Numbered from the stretch's first letter, positions 1 through 7,856 are shown. The stretch is DNA of 15,998 nt from Caulobacter sp. CCH9-E1 (GCF_001556515.1 NZ_LSJA01000312.1:1-15998), one strand, 5' to 3'. The notes: a model not told the origin generated them from the sequence alone. Translations and numbers: made by a program.

Positions 1-2790
1 TCGCAAGCCACCCCCGCCGCGCCTGTCCCAGCGCCGGCCACGCAACGCGCTCCACAGGACGCTCAGAAGCCGTTGACGCCCGACGACCTGGACACCGAGG
101 TCGAGGCCATCACCATCACCGCCAGCGGCAAGCCGTTCGGGGCGGTGCTCGGCGATATCCCGCCGGAGGAGACCTTCACCGCCGCCGACGTCCGCGCGTT
201 CGGCGTGTCGTCGATGGAAGACCTGCTGACCGAACTGACGCCGCAGACCACCAGCGGTCTTGGCGGCGCTCCCGTCCTGCTGCTGAACGGCCGGCGCATC
301 TCTGGCCCCGGCGAAATGCGCGACATCCCCACCGAAGCCATCCAGCGCGTCGAGATCCTGCCCGAGGAGGTGGCGCTGAAGTACGGCTACACGGCCGACC
401 AGAAGGTCGTGAACATCGTGCTGCGCCAGCGTTTCCGCGCCCAGACGGTCGAAGCCACGGTCGGCGGCTCGACCGAGGGCGGTCAGACGAGCGAGCAGCT
501 GAACTGGAGCCAACTGCGGCTAAACCGCGACGGCCGCACCAACCTCGCCATCAAGATCCAGAACGCCGACCAGCTGCTGGAGAGCGACCGCGACCTGGTC
601 AGCCGCGGCAACAGCGGGCTCTACGACTTCACCGGCAACCTCGCCTCGACCACGGGCGGGCCGCTGACGAGCCTGAGCGCCCTGGCCGGAACGCCGGTGA
701 CGGTCGTCGGCGTCCCCGCCTCCGCCGCCGGAGCGGCCCAGCCCCTGGCCGCCTTCCTGCCGGGCGCGAACAAGGCCAACGCCAGCGACATCACCGACGA
801 CCGCACCCTGCTGCCGCGCAGCCGGCAACTGTCGATCAACAGCGTCACCAACCGCACGATCCTCGACAACGTCTCGGCGACGCTGAACCTCGGCCTCACG
901 GCGTCCCAGAGCGACTCCCTGCAAGGCCCGGCGCGCGCGCGTCTGGTGATCCCGGCCGCCGATCCGTTCTCGCCGTTCGGCCAGGACGTGGCGCTCTACC
1001 GCTATCTGGGCGAGCAGGACGCCCTGGGGCAGACGAACCGCAACCTGGCGGGTCACGCCGGCTTCACCCTGAATCGCGACACCGAAGACCTGCGGCTGTC
1101 GCTGACCGGCAATTACGACCACGCGATCAGCAAGACCGAGACCGATCGCAGCGTGGATGTGACCGGCGCGCAGTCGCGGCTGACCGCGCTGGACCCGACG
1201 TTCAATCCGTTCGCGCCGCTGACCGGCCTCCCCGTCAACGCCGATCGCGCCCGCTCGACCACCGACAGCGGCGATCTGCAGTTCGTCGCCAACGGCGCCC
1301 TGGCCAAGCTGCGCGCCGGCGACCTCTCGACCACCCTGAAGCTGGGCGTCTCCGGCTCGCGCCTGACGGCGACCTCGCGCCGCTCGGGCGTGGAGAGCGA
1401 CAGCGAGCTGTCGCGCGGCGATGGCAACGCCCAGGTCAGCTTCGACCTGCCGCTGGCCAGCCGTCGCAAGGGCGTCCGCGCCGGGATCGGCGATCTTTCG
1501 ACCAACCTGAACCTCGCCATCCGCTCGGTGTCGGACTTCGGCAGCCTGACGACGATCGGCGGCGGCGTGAACTGGTCGCCGATCAAGCCGGTCAGCGTCA
1601 TCGTCTCGGCGACCCGCCAGGAGAACGCCCCCAGCATCAGCCAGCTGGGCAATCCGCTGATCACCACCCCCAACGCCCAGGTCTTCGACTATGTGCGCGG
1701 CCAGAGCGTCGAGGTCACCCGGATCACCGGCGGCAACGCCGACCTCCAGGCCGAGACCCGCAACGTCCTGCGCCTGGGCGCGACCTGGAAGCCCGAGCAG
1801 ATCCAGGGCCTGTCCCTGACCGCCAACTACAGCCGCGTGCGGATCGACAACCCGGTCGCCAGCTTCCCGGCGGCCACGGCGGCGGTCGAGGCGGCCTTCC
1901 CCGACCGCTTCACGCGCGACGCCAACGGCGTGCTGACGCGCATCGACACCCGTCCCGTGAACTTCGCCAAGCGCGAGAGCGAGCAGTTCCGCTGGGGCTT
2001 CAACTTCTCGCGCCAGATCGGCAAGACGCCGCCGCCTCAGCCCGGCGATTTCCGTCCCCGCTTCGGCGGCGGCCAGGCCGCGCCTTCGGGCGGCGACACG
2101 CCGGATCGCCCGCAGACGCCGGCCAGCGATGCGCCGTCGGATACCAACGCCCAACAGCAGCAGGCCCAGGCGCCGGCGGTCGGCGACACCGTTCCGCGCA
2201 CCGGCGTCGACGGCGGCGGACGGGGCGACGGCGCGCGCGGTCCGGGCGCGGGCTTTGGCGGCGGCGGCTTTGGCGGACGAGGCGGCGGCGGCAATCCGCG
2301 CGCCACCCGCCTGCAACTGGCGCTGTTCCATACGGTCCACCTCAAGGAGCGCGTGACGATCGCCGACGGGATTCCGGTCCTCGACCTCCTGAACGGCGAC
2401 GTGATCGGCTCGGGCGGCGGTCAGGCCCGCAACGAGGTCGAGGCCCAGGCGGGGATCACCCGCTATGGCCTGGGCGCGCGGGTCACGGCCAACTGGAAGA
2501 GCGGCACGCACGTCGACAGCGGCGTCGGCGGCGCCACGACGGACCTGGACTTCTCCAGCCTGGCCACGGTCAACCTGCGCCTGTTCGCCAATCTCGGCGT
2601 CCGGCGGGACCTTGTTCAGAAATACCCGATCCTGCGCGGCACGCGGCTGACCTTGGCGGTCAATAACCTGTTCGACGAGAAGCAGACCGTCCGCGACGCC
2701 AACGGCGTCATCCCCGTCACCTACCAGCCGGACTATCTGGATCCACGCGGGCGGGTCGTGCAGTTCAGCGTGCGGAAGCTGCTGTTCTAA
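1..2790 (+). CDS. TonB-dependent outer-membrane receptor, 5' end missing
   Basis: The frame is open from base 1, so the gene begins outside the window; a TTG at 73 is an internal codon, not a credible start. 929 residues are visible. Such receptors carry nutrients across the outer membrane using TonB energy. A plug domain covers about residues 35-145, with the plug-like pattern LLLNGRR near residue 93 and ILPEEVALKYGY followed by VVNIVLR. The rest looks like alternating beta-barrel strands, with a late segment containing VNNLFDEKQTVRD and a C-terminal phenylalanine, as expected for insertion by the Bam complex. An unusual Pro/Gln/Gly-rich stretch lies at about residues 676-767. The signal peptide and TonB box must be upstream or at the very edge. 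The substrate cannot be told. The family call is firm; the subfamily (Oar-like or a plug-only receptor group common in Caulobacter and Sphingomonas) is uncertain. Confidence 0.88.
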   Translation, partial: SQATPAAPVPAPATQRAPQDAQKPLTPDDLDTEVEAITITASGKPFGAVLGDIPPEETFTAADVRAFGVSSMEDLLTELTPQTTSGLGGAPVLLLNGRRISGPGEMRDIPTEAIQRVEILPEEVALKYGYTADQKVVNIVLRQRFRAQTVEATVGGSTEGGQTSEQLNWSQLRLNRDGRTNLAIKIQNADQLLESDRDLVSRGNSGLYDFTGNLASTTGGPLTSLSALAGTPVTVVGVPASAAGAAQPLAAFLPGANKANASDITDDRTLLPRSRQLSINSVTNRTILDNVSATLNLGLTASQSDSLQGPARARLVIPAADPFSPFGQDVALYRYLGEQDALGQTNRNLAGHAGFTLNRDTEDLRLSLTGNYDHAISKTETDRSVDVTGAQSRLTALDPTFNPFAPLTGLPVNADRARSTTDSGDLQFVANGALAKLRAGDLSTTLKLGVSGSRLTATSRRSGVESDSELSRGDGNAQVSFDLPLASRRKGVRAGIGDLSTNLNLAIRSVSDFGSLTTIGGGVNWSPIKPVSVIVSATRQENAPSISQLGNPLITTPNAQVFDYVRGQSVEVTRITGGNADLQAETRNVLRLGATWKPEQIQGLSLTANYSRVRIDNPVASFPAATAAVEAAFPDRFTRDANGVLTRIDTRPVNFAKRESEQFRWGFNFSRQIGKTPPPQPGDFRPRFGGGQAAPSGGDTPDRPQTPASDAPSDTNAQQQQAQAPAVGDTVPRTGVDGGGRGDGARGPGAGFGGGGFGGRGGGGNPRATRLQLALFHTVHLKERVTIADGIPVLDLLNGDVIGSGGGQARNEVEAQAGITRYGLGARVTANWKSGTHVDSGVGGATTDLDFSSLATVNLRLFANLGVRRDLVQKYPILRGTRLTLAVNNLFDEKQTVRDANGVIPVTYQPDYLDPRGRVVQFSVRKLLF
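2026..2301 (+). other. Low-complexity Pro/Gln/Gly-rich insert in the receptor barrel
   Basis: Between two barrel-like segments the protein becomes rich first in Pro/Asp/Gln (including a run of four glutamines) and then in Gly/Arg (GFGGGGFGGRGGGG). This composition cannot form beta strands, so it probably forms a long flexible loop. By topology an extracellular loop is the simplest reading, but that is inference. The reading frame stays open through it and codon use remains high-GC. Confidence 0.6.
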
Positions 2791-2802
2791 CTCTTCCACC
2801 GA

Positions 2803-2924
2803 CTTCCCCGGCGAATGCCGGGGCCCAGATCCAGCCTGAGCGCCTGGGGGATGAAGCGCCACCGCTCGGCGCCTTCAAGTCCAGCTGGGTGGGTTCGATC
2901 TGGGTCCCGGCATTCGCCGGGAAG
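2803..2924. repeat. 122-bp intergenic repeat with terminal inverted repeats (MITE/REP-like)
   Basis: The left arm (2803-2831) and right arm (2897-2924) are reverse complements apart from one extra C and one G/A change, that is 27 of 29 positions. Each arm is itself a small hairpin: 2806-2823 is a perfect 7-bp stem around GAAT, and 2906-2921 a perfect 6-bp stem around ATTC. The middle is about 65 bp of unrelated GC-rich sequence. Translated in reverse, the arms give the PANAGT and APAFAGE patterns often seen when such repeats are miscalled as genes. It begins 12 bases after the receptor stop and may act as its transcription end. That it recurs elsewhere in the genome is expected from memory, not shown here. 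Confidence 0.8.
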
Positions 2925-3000
2925 ATCGGGTGATTTGCCGCCGAGCCGGAAACGCCCCTCACATCCTCCGCACAAACCCGTGAGCGTCATCGCAAACGGG

Positions 3001-3025
3001 GGATCGAACCTCTCCGTTCGGCGTT
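3001..3025 (+). promoter_or_regulatory. Candidate EcfG/SigT-type general-stress promoter for otsBA
   Basis: GGATC (3001-3005) is followed after exactly 16 bases by CGTT (3022-3025). The alphaproteobacterial general-stress consensus, from memory, is GGAAC-N16/17-CGTT, so one base differs. The predicted transcript would begin near 3032, about 32 nt before the otsB ATG. The same arrangement with the same leader length precedes the csbD-like gene. Trehalose synthesis genes are frequent members of this regulon. The assignment is inference. Confidence 0.45.
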
Positions 3026-3063
3026 CTTGGCGCATGTTGCTTACAGATGAGGGGGTTCTCGTC

Positions 3064-3849
3064 ATGACCGCGGCTACGTCGGTCGTGCGGGCGGAGTCCG
3101 CGGATCTCTCGCCCCCGCCGCTCAATCTCGCCCGCCGTACGGCGCTGTTCCTGGATCTTGACGGCACCCTGGCGCCGATCATGCCGCGTCCCGACGACGT
3201 GGGCCCCGACGCGCGCCGCGCCCGGGTGATCGCGCGCCTGCGCGACCGCTTCGAGGACCGCGTCGCCGTGGTCAGCGGGCGCTCGCTGCCGGACCTCGAC
3301 CACATCCTGGGCGGCGGCGTGCCGGCGATCGGCGCGATCCACGGCCTGGTGCGCCGCACCGCCGGCGGCGGCGTCGTCGAGCTGAAGCCGCACGCCGGCC
3401 TGGAAGACGCCCGCCGGATCCTTGGAGAGCTCGCCGACTGCGAGCGCGGCCTGCTGTTCGAGGACAAGACCCTCAGCGTCGCCCTGCACTATCGCAACAC
3501 GCCGAGCTGCGCCGAGGCGGTGATCGAGGCGGCCGAACGCCTGTCGCAGGCCACGGGCCTCGTCCTGCAACTGGGCGACATGGTCGCGGAGCTGCGCACG
3601 CCGGGCGCCGACAAGGGCTCGGCGGTCGCCGCGTTCCTGAGCGAGGCGCCATTCGTCGGCGCGCCCCCGATCTTCGTCGGCGACGATCTCACCGACGAGG
3701 ACGGCTTCGCCGCGGCGCGTCGCCTGGGCGGCTTCGGCGTGCTGGCCGGCCCGCCGCGCCCCACCGAGGCGCGCTATCGCCTGGACGGTCCGGGCGAAGT
3801 CCTGGACTGGCTCGAACGCCTTGCCGAAACGGCGGAGGTCCACGCATGA
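3064..3849 (+). CDS. otsB: Trehalose-6-phosphate phosphatase
   Basis: This 261-residue HAD-superfamily phosphatase removes phosphate from trehalose 6-phosphate to give trehalose, the last step of the OtsAB route in the cytoplasm. The nucleophile motif is D31-L-D33-G-T35 within FLDLDGTLAP, motif II is S71-G-R-S, and the acidic metal-binding motif is G206-D-D-L-T-D-E-D-G-F215. Length matches the usual OtsB (about 260). I chose ATG 3064 because GAGGGG lies about 9 bases before it. The frame stays open further upstream, but only through the repeat and candidate promoter, and ATG 3034 would leave almost no leader. The stop overlaps the otsA start as ATGA, so the two genes are surely co-transcribed and probably translationally coupled. 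The order otsB then otsA is common. Confidence 0.95.
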   Translation: MTAATSVVRAESADLSPPPLNLARRTALFLDLDGTLAPIMPRPDDVGPDARRARVIARLRDRFEDRVAVVSGRSLPDLDHILGGGVPAIGAIHGLVRRTAGGGVVELKPHAGLEDARRILGELADCERGLLFEDKTLSVALHYRNTPSCAEAVIEAAERLSQATGLVLQLGDMVAELRTPGADKGSAVAAFLSEAPFVGAPPIFVGDDLTDEDGFAAARRLGGFGVLAGPPRPTEARYRLDGPGEVLDWLERLAETAEVHA

Positions 3850-5336
3850 GCCGCCTGATCGTTGTCTCCAACCGCGTCAATCCGCCGAATCCCGCCGAGG
3901 GCGGCGAAGGCAGCGTCGGGGGCCTGGCCATGGCCCTGGCCGCCGCCCTTCGCGAGTATTCCGGCATCTGGTTCGGCTGGAGCGGCAAGACCATTCCCGA
4001 ATTCACCGGTCAACTGAACATGCAGCGGATCGAGGGCGTCACGGTCGCCACCGTCGATCTCGAGGAAACCGACTACCAGGAGTACTACAACGGCTACGCC
4101 AACAAGACGCTCTGGCCGCTGTTCCACTATCGCGTGGACCTGACGGCCTATGACCGCTCGTTCGGCGAGGGCTATGACCGGGTCAACAAGCGCTTCGCCG
4201 AGACCCTGGCGCCGCTGATCGAGCCGGACGACATCGTCTGGGTGCACGATTACCACCTGATCCCGGTGGCGCGAGAGCTGCGGCGGATGGGGATCACCAA
4301 CCGGATCGGCTTCTTCCTGCACATTCCCTGGCCGGCGCATCAGCTGGTCGTCACCCTGCCCCGTCACCGCCAGTTGGTGGAGGCGCTGTTCGACTATGAC
4401 CTGATCGGCTTCCAGACCGAGGAGTCGCTGCAGGCCTTCGAAGGCTACGTGTTCTCGGAAGTGCAGGGCTCGAAGAACGCCCGGGGCGAGCTGGTCGCGT
4501 TCGGCCGACGCACCTGCGCGGCCGCCTTCCCGATCGGCGTCGACGCCCAGGACTTCGCCGAGATCGTCAAGAGCGAGAACGCCCAGAAGACCTACGATCG
4601 GATGATGGCCCACAGCGTCTTCCGCAAGATGATCGTGGGCGTCGACCGCCTGGACTATTCCAAGGGGCTGGAAGAGCGGCTGGTCGGCTACGAGCGGTTC
4701 TTGAACGACCATCCCGAGATGCGGCGCGAGGTCATGTTGCTGCAGATCGCTCCGATCTCGCGCGACGAGGTCGAGGCCTATCAGGACCTGCGCGGCCGGC
4801 TGGACGGGCTGATCGGCCGCATCAACGGCGCCTATGCCGAGATGGACTTCACGCCGATTCGCTATGTGAACCGCTCCTACCGACGCGACGAACTGGCTGG
4901 CGTCTATCGCGCGGCCAAGGCGGCCCTGGTCACGCCGCTGCGCGACGGCATGAACCTGGTGGCCAAGGAATATGTCGCGGCCCAGGATCCCGACGATCCT
5001 GGCGTGCTGATCCTGTCCCGCTTCGCGGGCGCGGCGCGGCAGATGAAGGACGCCCTGATCATCAATCCGAACAGCCCGGAAGAGATCTCGGACGCGCTCG
5101 AGCGCGCCCTGTCGATGAGCCTAGACGAGCGCAAGCGGCGCTGGACCGCCCTTTTCGAAAACGTGCGTCGCGAGGACGTCACCGCCTGGCGCGACAACTT
5201 CGTGGCCGCCCTGCGGGCGCGAGCGGGGCCAGACGATGAGGGCGACGAAGCTCTCGAGCCGCCGGTGCGCACGCTGGACGTGGCGGCCAAGGCGCTGAGA
5301 GCGCAGGGCCCCGAGGCGACGGCGATGCGCGCCTAG
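3846..5336 (+). CDS. otsA: Trehalose-6-phosphate synthase (GT20)
   Basis: This 496-residue cytoplasmic enzyme joins glucose from UDP-glucose (or another NDP-glucose) to glucose 6-phosphate, forming trehalose 6-phosphate for OtsB. Family landmarks in order: LIVVSNRV at residues 4-11, the glycine loop S23-V-G-G-L, H134-D-Y-H-L, a FFLHIPWP segment, V266-DRLDYSKG274 carrying the donor-phosphate contacts R268 and K273, and LRDGMNLVAKEY with D367. All match GT20. Length is slightly above the roughly 470 of the E. coli enzyme because of an acidic, alanine-rich tail of about 38 residues after the catalytic fold; its role is unknown. The ATG overlaps the otsB stop. Trehalose made by this pair protects against osmotic stress, drying and heat, consistent with the candidate stress promoter before otsB. 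Confidence 0.96.
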   Translation: MSRLIVVSNRVNPPNPAEGGEGSVGGLAMALAAALREYSGIWFGWSGKTIPEFTGQLNMQRIEGVTVATVDLEETDYQEYYNGYANKTLWPLFHYRVDLTAYDRSFGEGYDRVNKRFAETLAPLIEPDDIVWVHDYHLIPVARELRRMGITNRIGFFLHIPWPAHQLVVTLPRHRQLVEALFDYDLIGFQTEESLQAFEGYVFSEVQGSKNARGELVAFGRRTCAAAFPIGVDAQDFAEIVKSENAQKTYDRMMAHSVFRKMIVGVDRLDYSKGLEERLVGYERFLNDHPEMRREVMLLQIAPISRDEVEAYQDLRGRLDGLIGRINGAYAEMDFTPIRYVNRSYRRDELAGVYRAAKAALVTPLRDGMNLVAKEYVAAQDPDDPGVLILSRFAGAARQMKDALIINPNSPEEISDALERALSMSLDERKRRWTALFENVRREDVTAWRDNFVAALRARAGPDDEGDEALEPPVRTLDVAAKALRAQGPEATAMRA

Positions 5337-5384
5337 AGCATTTTCCGATAGGTGTGAAACGGTTATCGGATCGAAAAATGCTCT
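5335..5384. repeat. Interrupted hairpin repeat overlapping the otsA stop; possible bidirectional terminator
   Basis: AGAGCATTTT (5335-5344) pairs with AAAATGCTCT (5375-5384), and inside it CCGATA (5345-5350) pairs with TATCGG (5364-5369), leaving a five-base bulge on one side and a GGTGTGAAAC-containing loop. The left arm begins inside the TAG stop of otsA. It resembles the AGAGCATTTTCC intergenic palindromes I recall from many Caulobacter and rhizobial genomes. It lies between convergent genes, so it could end transcription from both sides; a T-rich run follows at 5389-5394 and 5405-5410. Confidence 0.7.
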
Positions 5385-5447
5385 CCCCTTTTGAAAATAG
5401 AGCCCTTTTTATCCATCCTGATTGAGTCAGTCAGATCGGAAAGGACT

Positions 5448-6461
5448 CTAGGAGTCTCGCAGGTTGGCGCCGCGGAAAGCGCGCGGCGTCACGCCGACCC
5501 CCGCCTTGAAGGCCCGATTGAACGGTCCGATCGAGCCGAAGCCGCAGTCCAGGGCGATCAGCAGGATCGGTCGACTGCGCAGCGCCGGATCGGCCAGCAT
5601 CTGCCGGGCGCGCGCGATCCGGTGGGTGTTGACCATCTGGTTGAAGTTCGCGAAGCCCAGCGACGCGGTGATGCAGCGCGTGACCTTGTACTCCGGCTCG
5701 CCCAGCCTGCGCGCCAGATCGGCGACCTTCAGATTGGGCGAGGCGTGAATCTGCTCCTCGCGGAGCAGCCAAGTGATGCGGCGGGCTAGGTCGGCGTCCT
5801 CGGCCGCTTGGCTCGTCCGCGACGCCCGTCGCCCGCCAGGTCCAGCCAGAGGGTGACGGGCGCGGAACCACACCGCCGCGCCGCAGAGCAGCAGCGCGAG
5901 CGACGCACAGGTCGTCTTGACCAGTTCCGCGAGCTCGCGATCGGCCGACCCCGCGCCGGGCTGATTGACGGCGAGAACCGAGCTGCCCATCAGCGCCCCG
6001 TAGAGAGCGACATAGGCGATGCGAAACCGCTTCTCGGTGCTCGACAGGTCGCGGCCATAGCCCGAGAAGGGTTCGACGAAGGTCAGCATCAGGACCGTCG
6101 AGCTCCCGAGGGCGTGCGTATTCTGGATCATCCGCAGGATCGGCGCCGCCAGACCATCGCCCAGCACCATCACGACGCCCGTCAGGAAGACGACCAGCAC
6201 GACGATCCGCGACCAGCGGGCGTCACGTGGAGCCGGATCGAAAACCGCCCGCGTAAACAGCCAGGAGAACCCGCATCCGGCCACGCCGCCGATGGCCAGC
6301 GGCGTCGTCCAGACACCCGCGCGCGCGCCGAGCAGCTGACTCAGGATGAAGCAGGCGAGCGCCCCGGTGGTCAGCGCCCAGTGGGCGCGGATCCGTCCAG
6401 GGGGCTTTGGCGCGATGTCGGCGGCGGTGTCCGCGGTCAATGAGGTGAGCGTCAGGTCCAT
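5448..6461 (-). CDS. Membrane-embedded AraC-family transcriptional regulator
   Basis: From ATG 6461 the protein has 337 residues. The N-terminal half holds about five or six hydrophobic spans (roughly residues 27-45, 52-70, 83-102, one near 115-130, 147-163 and 180-198). A basic/acidic linker leads to an AraC/XylS DNA-binding domain at about 222-337. The second helix-turn-helix has the canonical pattern ALDCGFGSIGPFNRAFKAG followed by TPRAF. The architecture suggests a sensor in the inner membrane acting directly on DNA; the signal is unknown. No strong ribosome site marks the start: ATG 6491 (ten residues longer) is also possible, and a start at 6596 would run through the palindrome at 6542-6559 and is less likely. 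It is divergent from the DUF2306 gene, which it may control. Confidence 0.85.
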   Translation of the reverse strand: MDLTLTSLTADTAADIAPKPPGRIRAHWALTTGALACFILSQLLGARAGVWTTPLAIGGVAGCGFSWLFTRAVFDPAPRDARWSRIVVLVVFLTGVVMVLGDGLAAPILRMIQNTHALGSSTVLMLTFVEPFSGYGRDLSSTEKRFRIAYVALYGALMGSSVLAVNQPGAGSADRELAELVKTTCASLALLLCGAAVWFRARHPLAGPGGRRASRTSQAAEDADLARRITWLLREEQIHASPNLKVADLARRLGEPEYKVTRCITASLGFANFNQMVNTHRIARARQMLADPALRSRPILLIALDCGFGSIGPFNRAFKAGVGVTPRAFRGANLRDS

Positions 6462-6541
6462 GCGCCATCTAGCCGGTTCGCTTCGCGTCATCGATGCAGT
6501 TCGCCCGATCGTTGTCCAGCGCATCGGCCTGGGAATCTTTG

Positions 6542-6559
6542 GCCGATTTCCAAATCGGC
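6542..6559. promoter_or_regulatory. Perfect 8+8 inverted repeat, candidate operator
   Basis: GCCGATTT, two bases, then AAATCGGC: a perfect inverted repeat in the gap between the divergent AraC-type regulator and the DUF2306 gene. It is 81 bases before the regulator's ATG and 71 before the DUF2306 ATG, a place where one site could control both promoters. AraC proteins often prefer direct repeats, so the binding protein is not certain. It could also fold as a hairpin with a two-base loop, which is sterically poor. Confidence 0.5.
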
Positions 6560-6630
6560 GAGACGGCTGACCGCCCGCCGTCTCATCGACCTCCAACGAC
6601 CGGCGCGTCGCCGGCGTCGAAGGAGGTCAC

Positions 6631-7452
6631 ATGTCGAGCAACGAAGTGTCAGTGCGCGAGAACGGCGTGGACGCGGCGGGGGTCCTGGGTTGGGCGGCCC
6701 GGTTCTGGTTCGTCGTCGCGGCGGTGGGCCAAGGCGCGTTCATCTATTTCATCGTCGCGTTCTACGGGACCCGCGCGGCGTCCGGACACTTCGCCGCCTG
6801 GAACGACAAGCCGCTGATCACCGGCTACGTGAAGGGCGACTCCGCCGGCAACGCTATGTTCGCCGCCCACGTCCTGCTGGCCGCGATCGTGACGCTGGCG
6901 GGGCTGGCCCAGTTGGTCCCGGCGCTGCGGCGCGCGGCCCCCGCCCTGCACCGCTGGAGCGGCCGGGTTTTCCTGACGACCGCCTGCGTCACGGCCGTGA
7001 GCGGCTTGTGGATGACGCTGGCGCGCGGGTCCTATCTATCGCTCGTTTCCGCCGTCGCGATCGGGCTGGACGCCGTTCTCATCCTGGTTTTCGCCGGTCT
7101 GGCTTGGCGCGAGGCGCTGGTCCGGCGCTTCGAGCGGCATCGGCGCTGGGCCATGCGAACCTTCATGGCGGTCAGCGGCGTGTGGTTCCTGCGTGTCGGC
7201 TTGATGGGCTGGGTCGTGCTGAACGGCCGCCCCGTCGGCATGACCAGCAAGATGACCGGTCCCGCCGACATCGTCCTGGCCTTCGGCAGCTACCTGATCC
7301 CCCTGGCGATCCTGGAGCTCTATTTCGCAGCGGAACGCAGCGCCAAACCGGCGCCGAAGCTGGCCGCCGCAGGGGTGATCCTCGTCTCGACGGCCTATGT
7401 GGCGGCCGGCGTGTTCGGCGCGGTCGCGATGATGTGGGGGCCGTATCTATAG
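6631..7452 (+). CDS. DUF2306 multi-pass membrane protein
   Basis: 273 residues with about seven hydrophobic spans; the first is near residues 21-43, others surround the H80 region, and the last is near the C-terminus. The pattern fits DUF2306: H80 in AAHVLLAAIVTLAG, H107 in LHRWSGRV, and H170 in FERHRRWAMRTF. Conserved histidines near membrane helices suggest metal or haem binding, but this is inference and the family has no firm function I know of. The start is secure: an excellent ribosome site, AAGGAGGT, sits just before ATG 6631. It is divergent from the AraC-type regulator with a palindrome between them. Its stop is four bases from the convergent stop of the BlaI-type gene, leaving no room for a separate terminator. 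Confidence 0.82.
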   Translation: MSSNEVSVRENGVDAAGVLGWAARFWFVVAAVGQGAFIYFIVAFYGTRAASGHFAAWNDKPLITGYVKGDSAGNAMFAAHVLLAAIVTLAGLAQLVPALRRAAPALHRWSGRVFLTTACVTAVSGLWMTLARGSYLSLVSAVAIGLDAVLILVFAGLAWREALVRRFERHRRWAMRTFMAVSGVWFLRVGLMGWVVLNGRPVGMTSKMTGPADIVLAFGSYLIPLAILELYFAAERSAKPAPKLAAAGVILVSTAYVAAGVFGAVAMMWGPYL

Positions 7453-7456
7453 AGGC

Positions 7457-7828
7457 TTACGGCTTGGCCTCTTCCAAGCCGTCGATCAGCTTCTTCAGGC
7501 GCTCGACCTCTTCGGCCTTAAGGGGGCGATGCTGGGCGAAGTGGCTGATCAGCGGGGCCAGCTGGCCGTCGAACAGGCGGTCCAGCAGCCCCTGGCTCTC
7601 GGCCTGGACATAGGCGCTGCGGTCGACCAGCGGCCGATAGCCGTGGCGGCCCTCGGCGCGCTCGGACTTGATCGCCTTCTTCTTCAAAAGGCGGTTGATC
7701 AGCGTCTTGACGGTGGCCTCGCCCCAGTTCTGGGCGCCGCCGACCTCGGCGACCAGCTCGTCGGCCGACAGGGGCGCGCGGCGCCAGAGCGCTTCCATGA
7801 CATGAGCTTCGGCGGCGGTGATGTGCAT
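7457..7828 (-). CDS. BlaI/MecI-family transcriptional repressor
   Basis: From ATG 7828 the protein has 123 residues, the usual family length. An N-terminal winged helix covers about residues 1-75: ITAAEAHVMEALW, then NWGEATVKTLINRLLKKKAI, then the wing with YRPLV. A C-terminal helical part for dimer formation follows. Family members repress beta-lactamase or stress genes until cleaved by a BlaR1-type M56 peptidase; no such gene lies on either side, so this copy is an orphan within the window. A start at 7882 is open but would place the promoter and the TTACG-N2-CGTAA palindrome inside the coding region, so I prefer 7828. The palindrome suggests it represses itself. Its targets are unknown. 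Confidence 0.88.
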   Translation of the reverse strand: MHITAAEAHVMEALWRRAPLSADELVAEVGGAQNWGEATVKTLINRLLKKKAIKSERAEGRHGYRPLVDRSAYVQAESQGLLDRLFDGQLAPLISHFAQHRPLKAEEVERLKKLIDGLEEAKP

Positions 7829-7833
7829 GGCGC

Positions 7834-7845
7834 TTACGTCCGTAA
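7834..7845. promoter_or_regulatory. Candidate BlaI-type self-operator TTACG-N2-CGTAA
   Basis: A perfect 5+5 inverted repeat with a two-base centre, six bases upstream of the BlaI-type ATG. BlaI/MecI/CopY operators have the related form TACA-N2-TGTA. The site falls just downstream of the predicted transcription start of the repressor gene, where binding would block transcription. Confidence 0.55.
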
Positions 7846-7856
7846 TTCTCGGCGAC

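Noticed and set aside
520..2862. 780-codon minus-strand open frame opposite the TonB receptor
   Set aside because: A shadow of the high-GC receptor gene: Arg/Ala/Gly-rich, no recognisable domain, and it runs into the intergenic repeat.
2765..2962. Small minus-strand frame with PANAGTQ and APAFAGE patterns
   Set aside because: This is the well-known false translation of an intergenic palindromic repeat, not a gene.
2815..3063. Longer otsB start inside the inverted-repeat element
   Set aside because: It would translate a palindromic repeat and the candidate promoter; ATG 3064 has a ribosome site and gives the normal family length.
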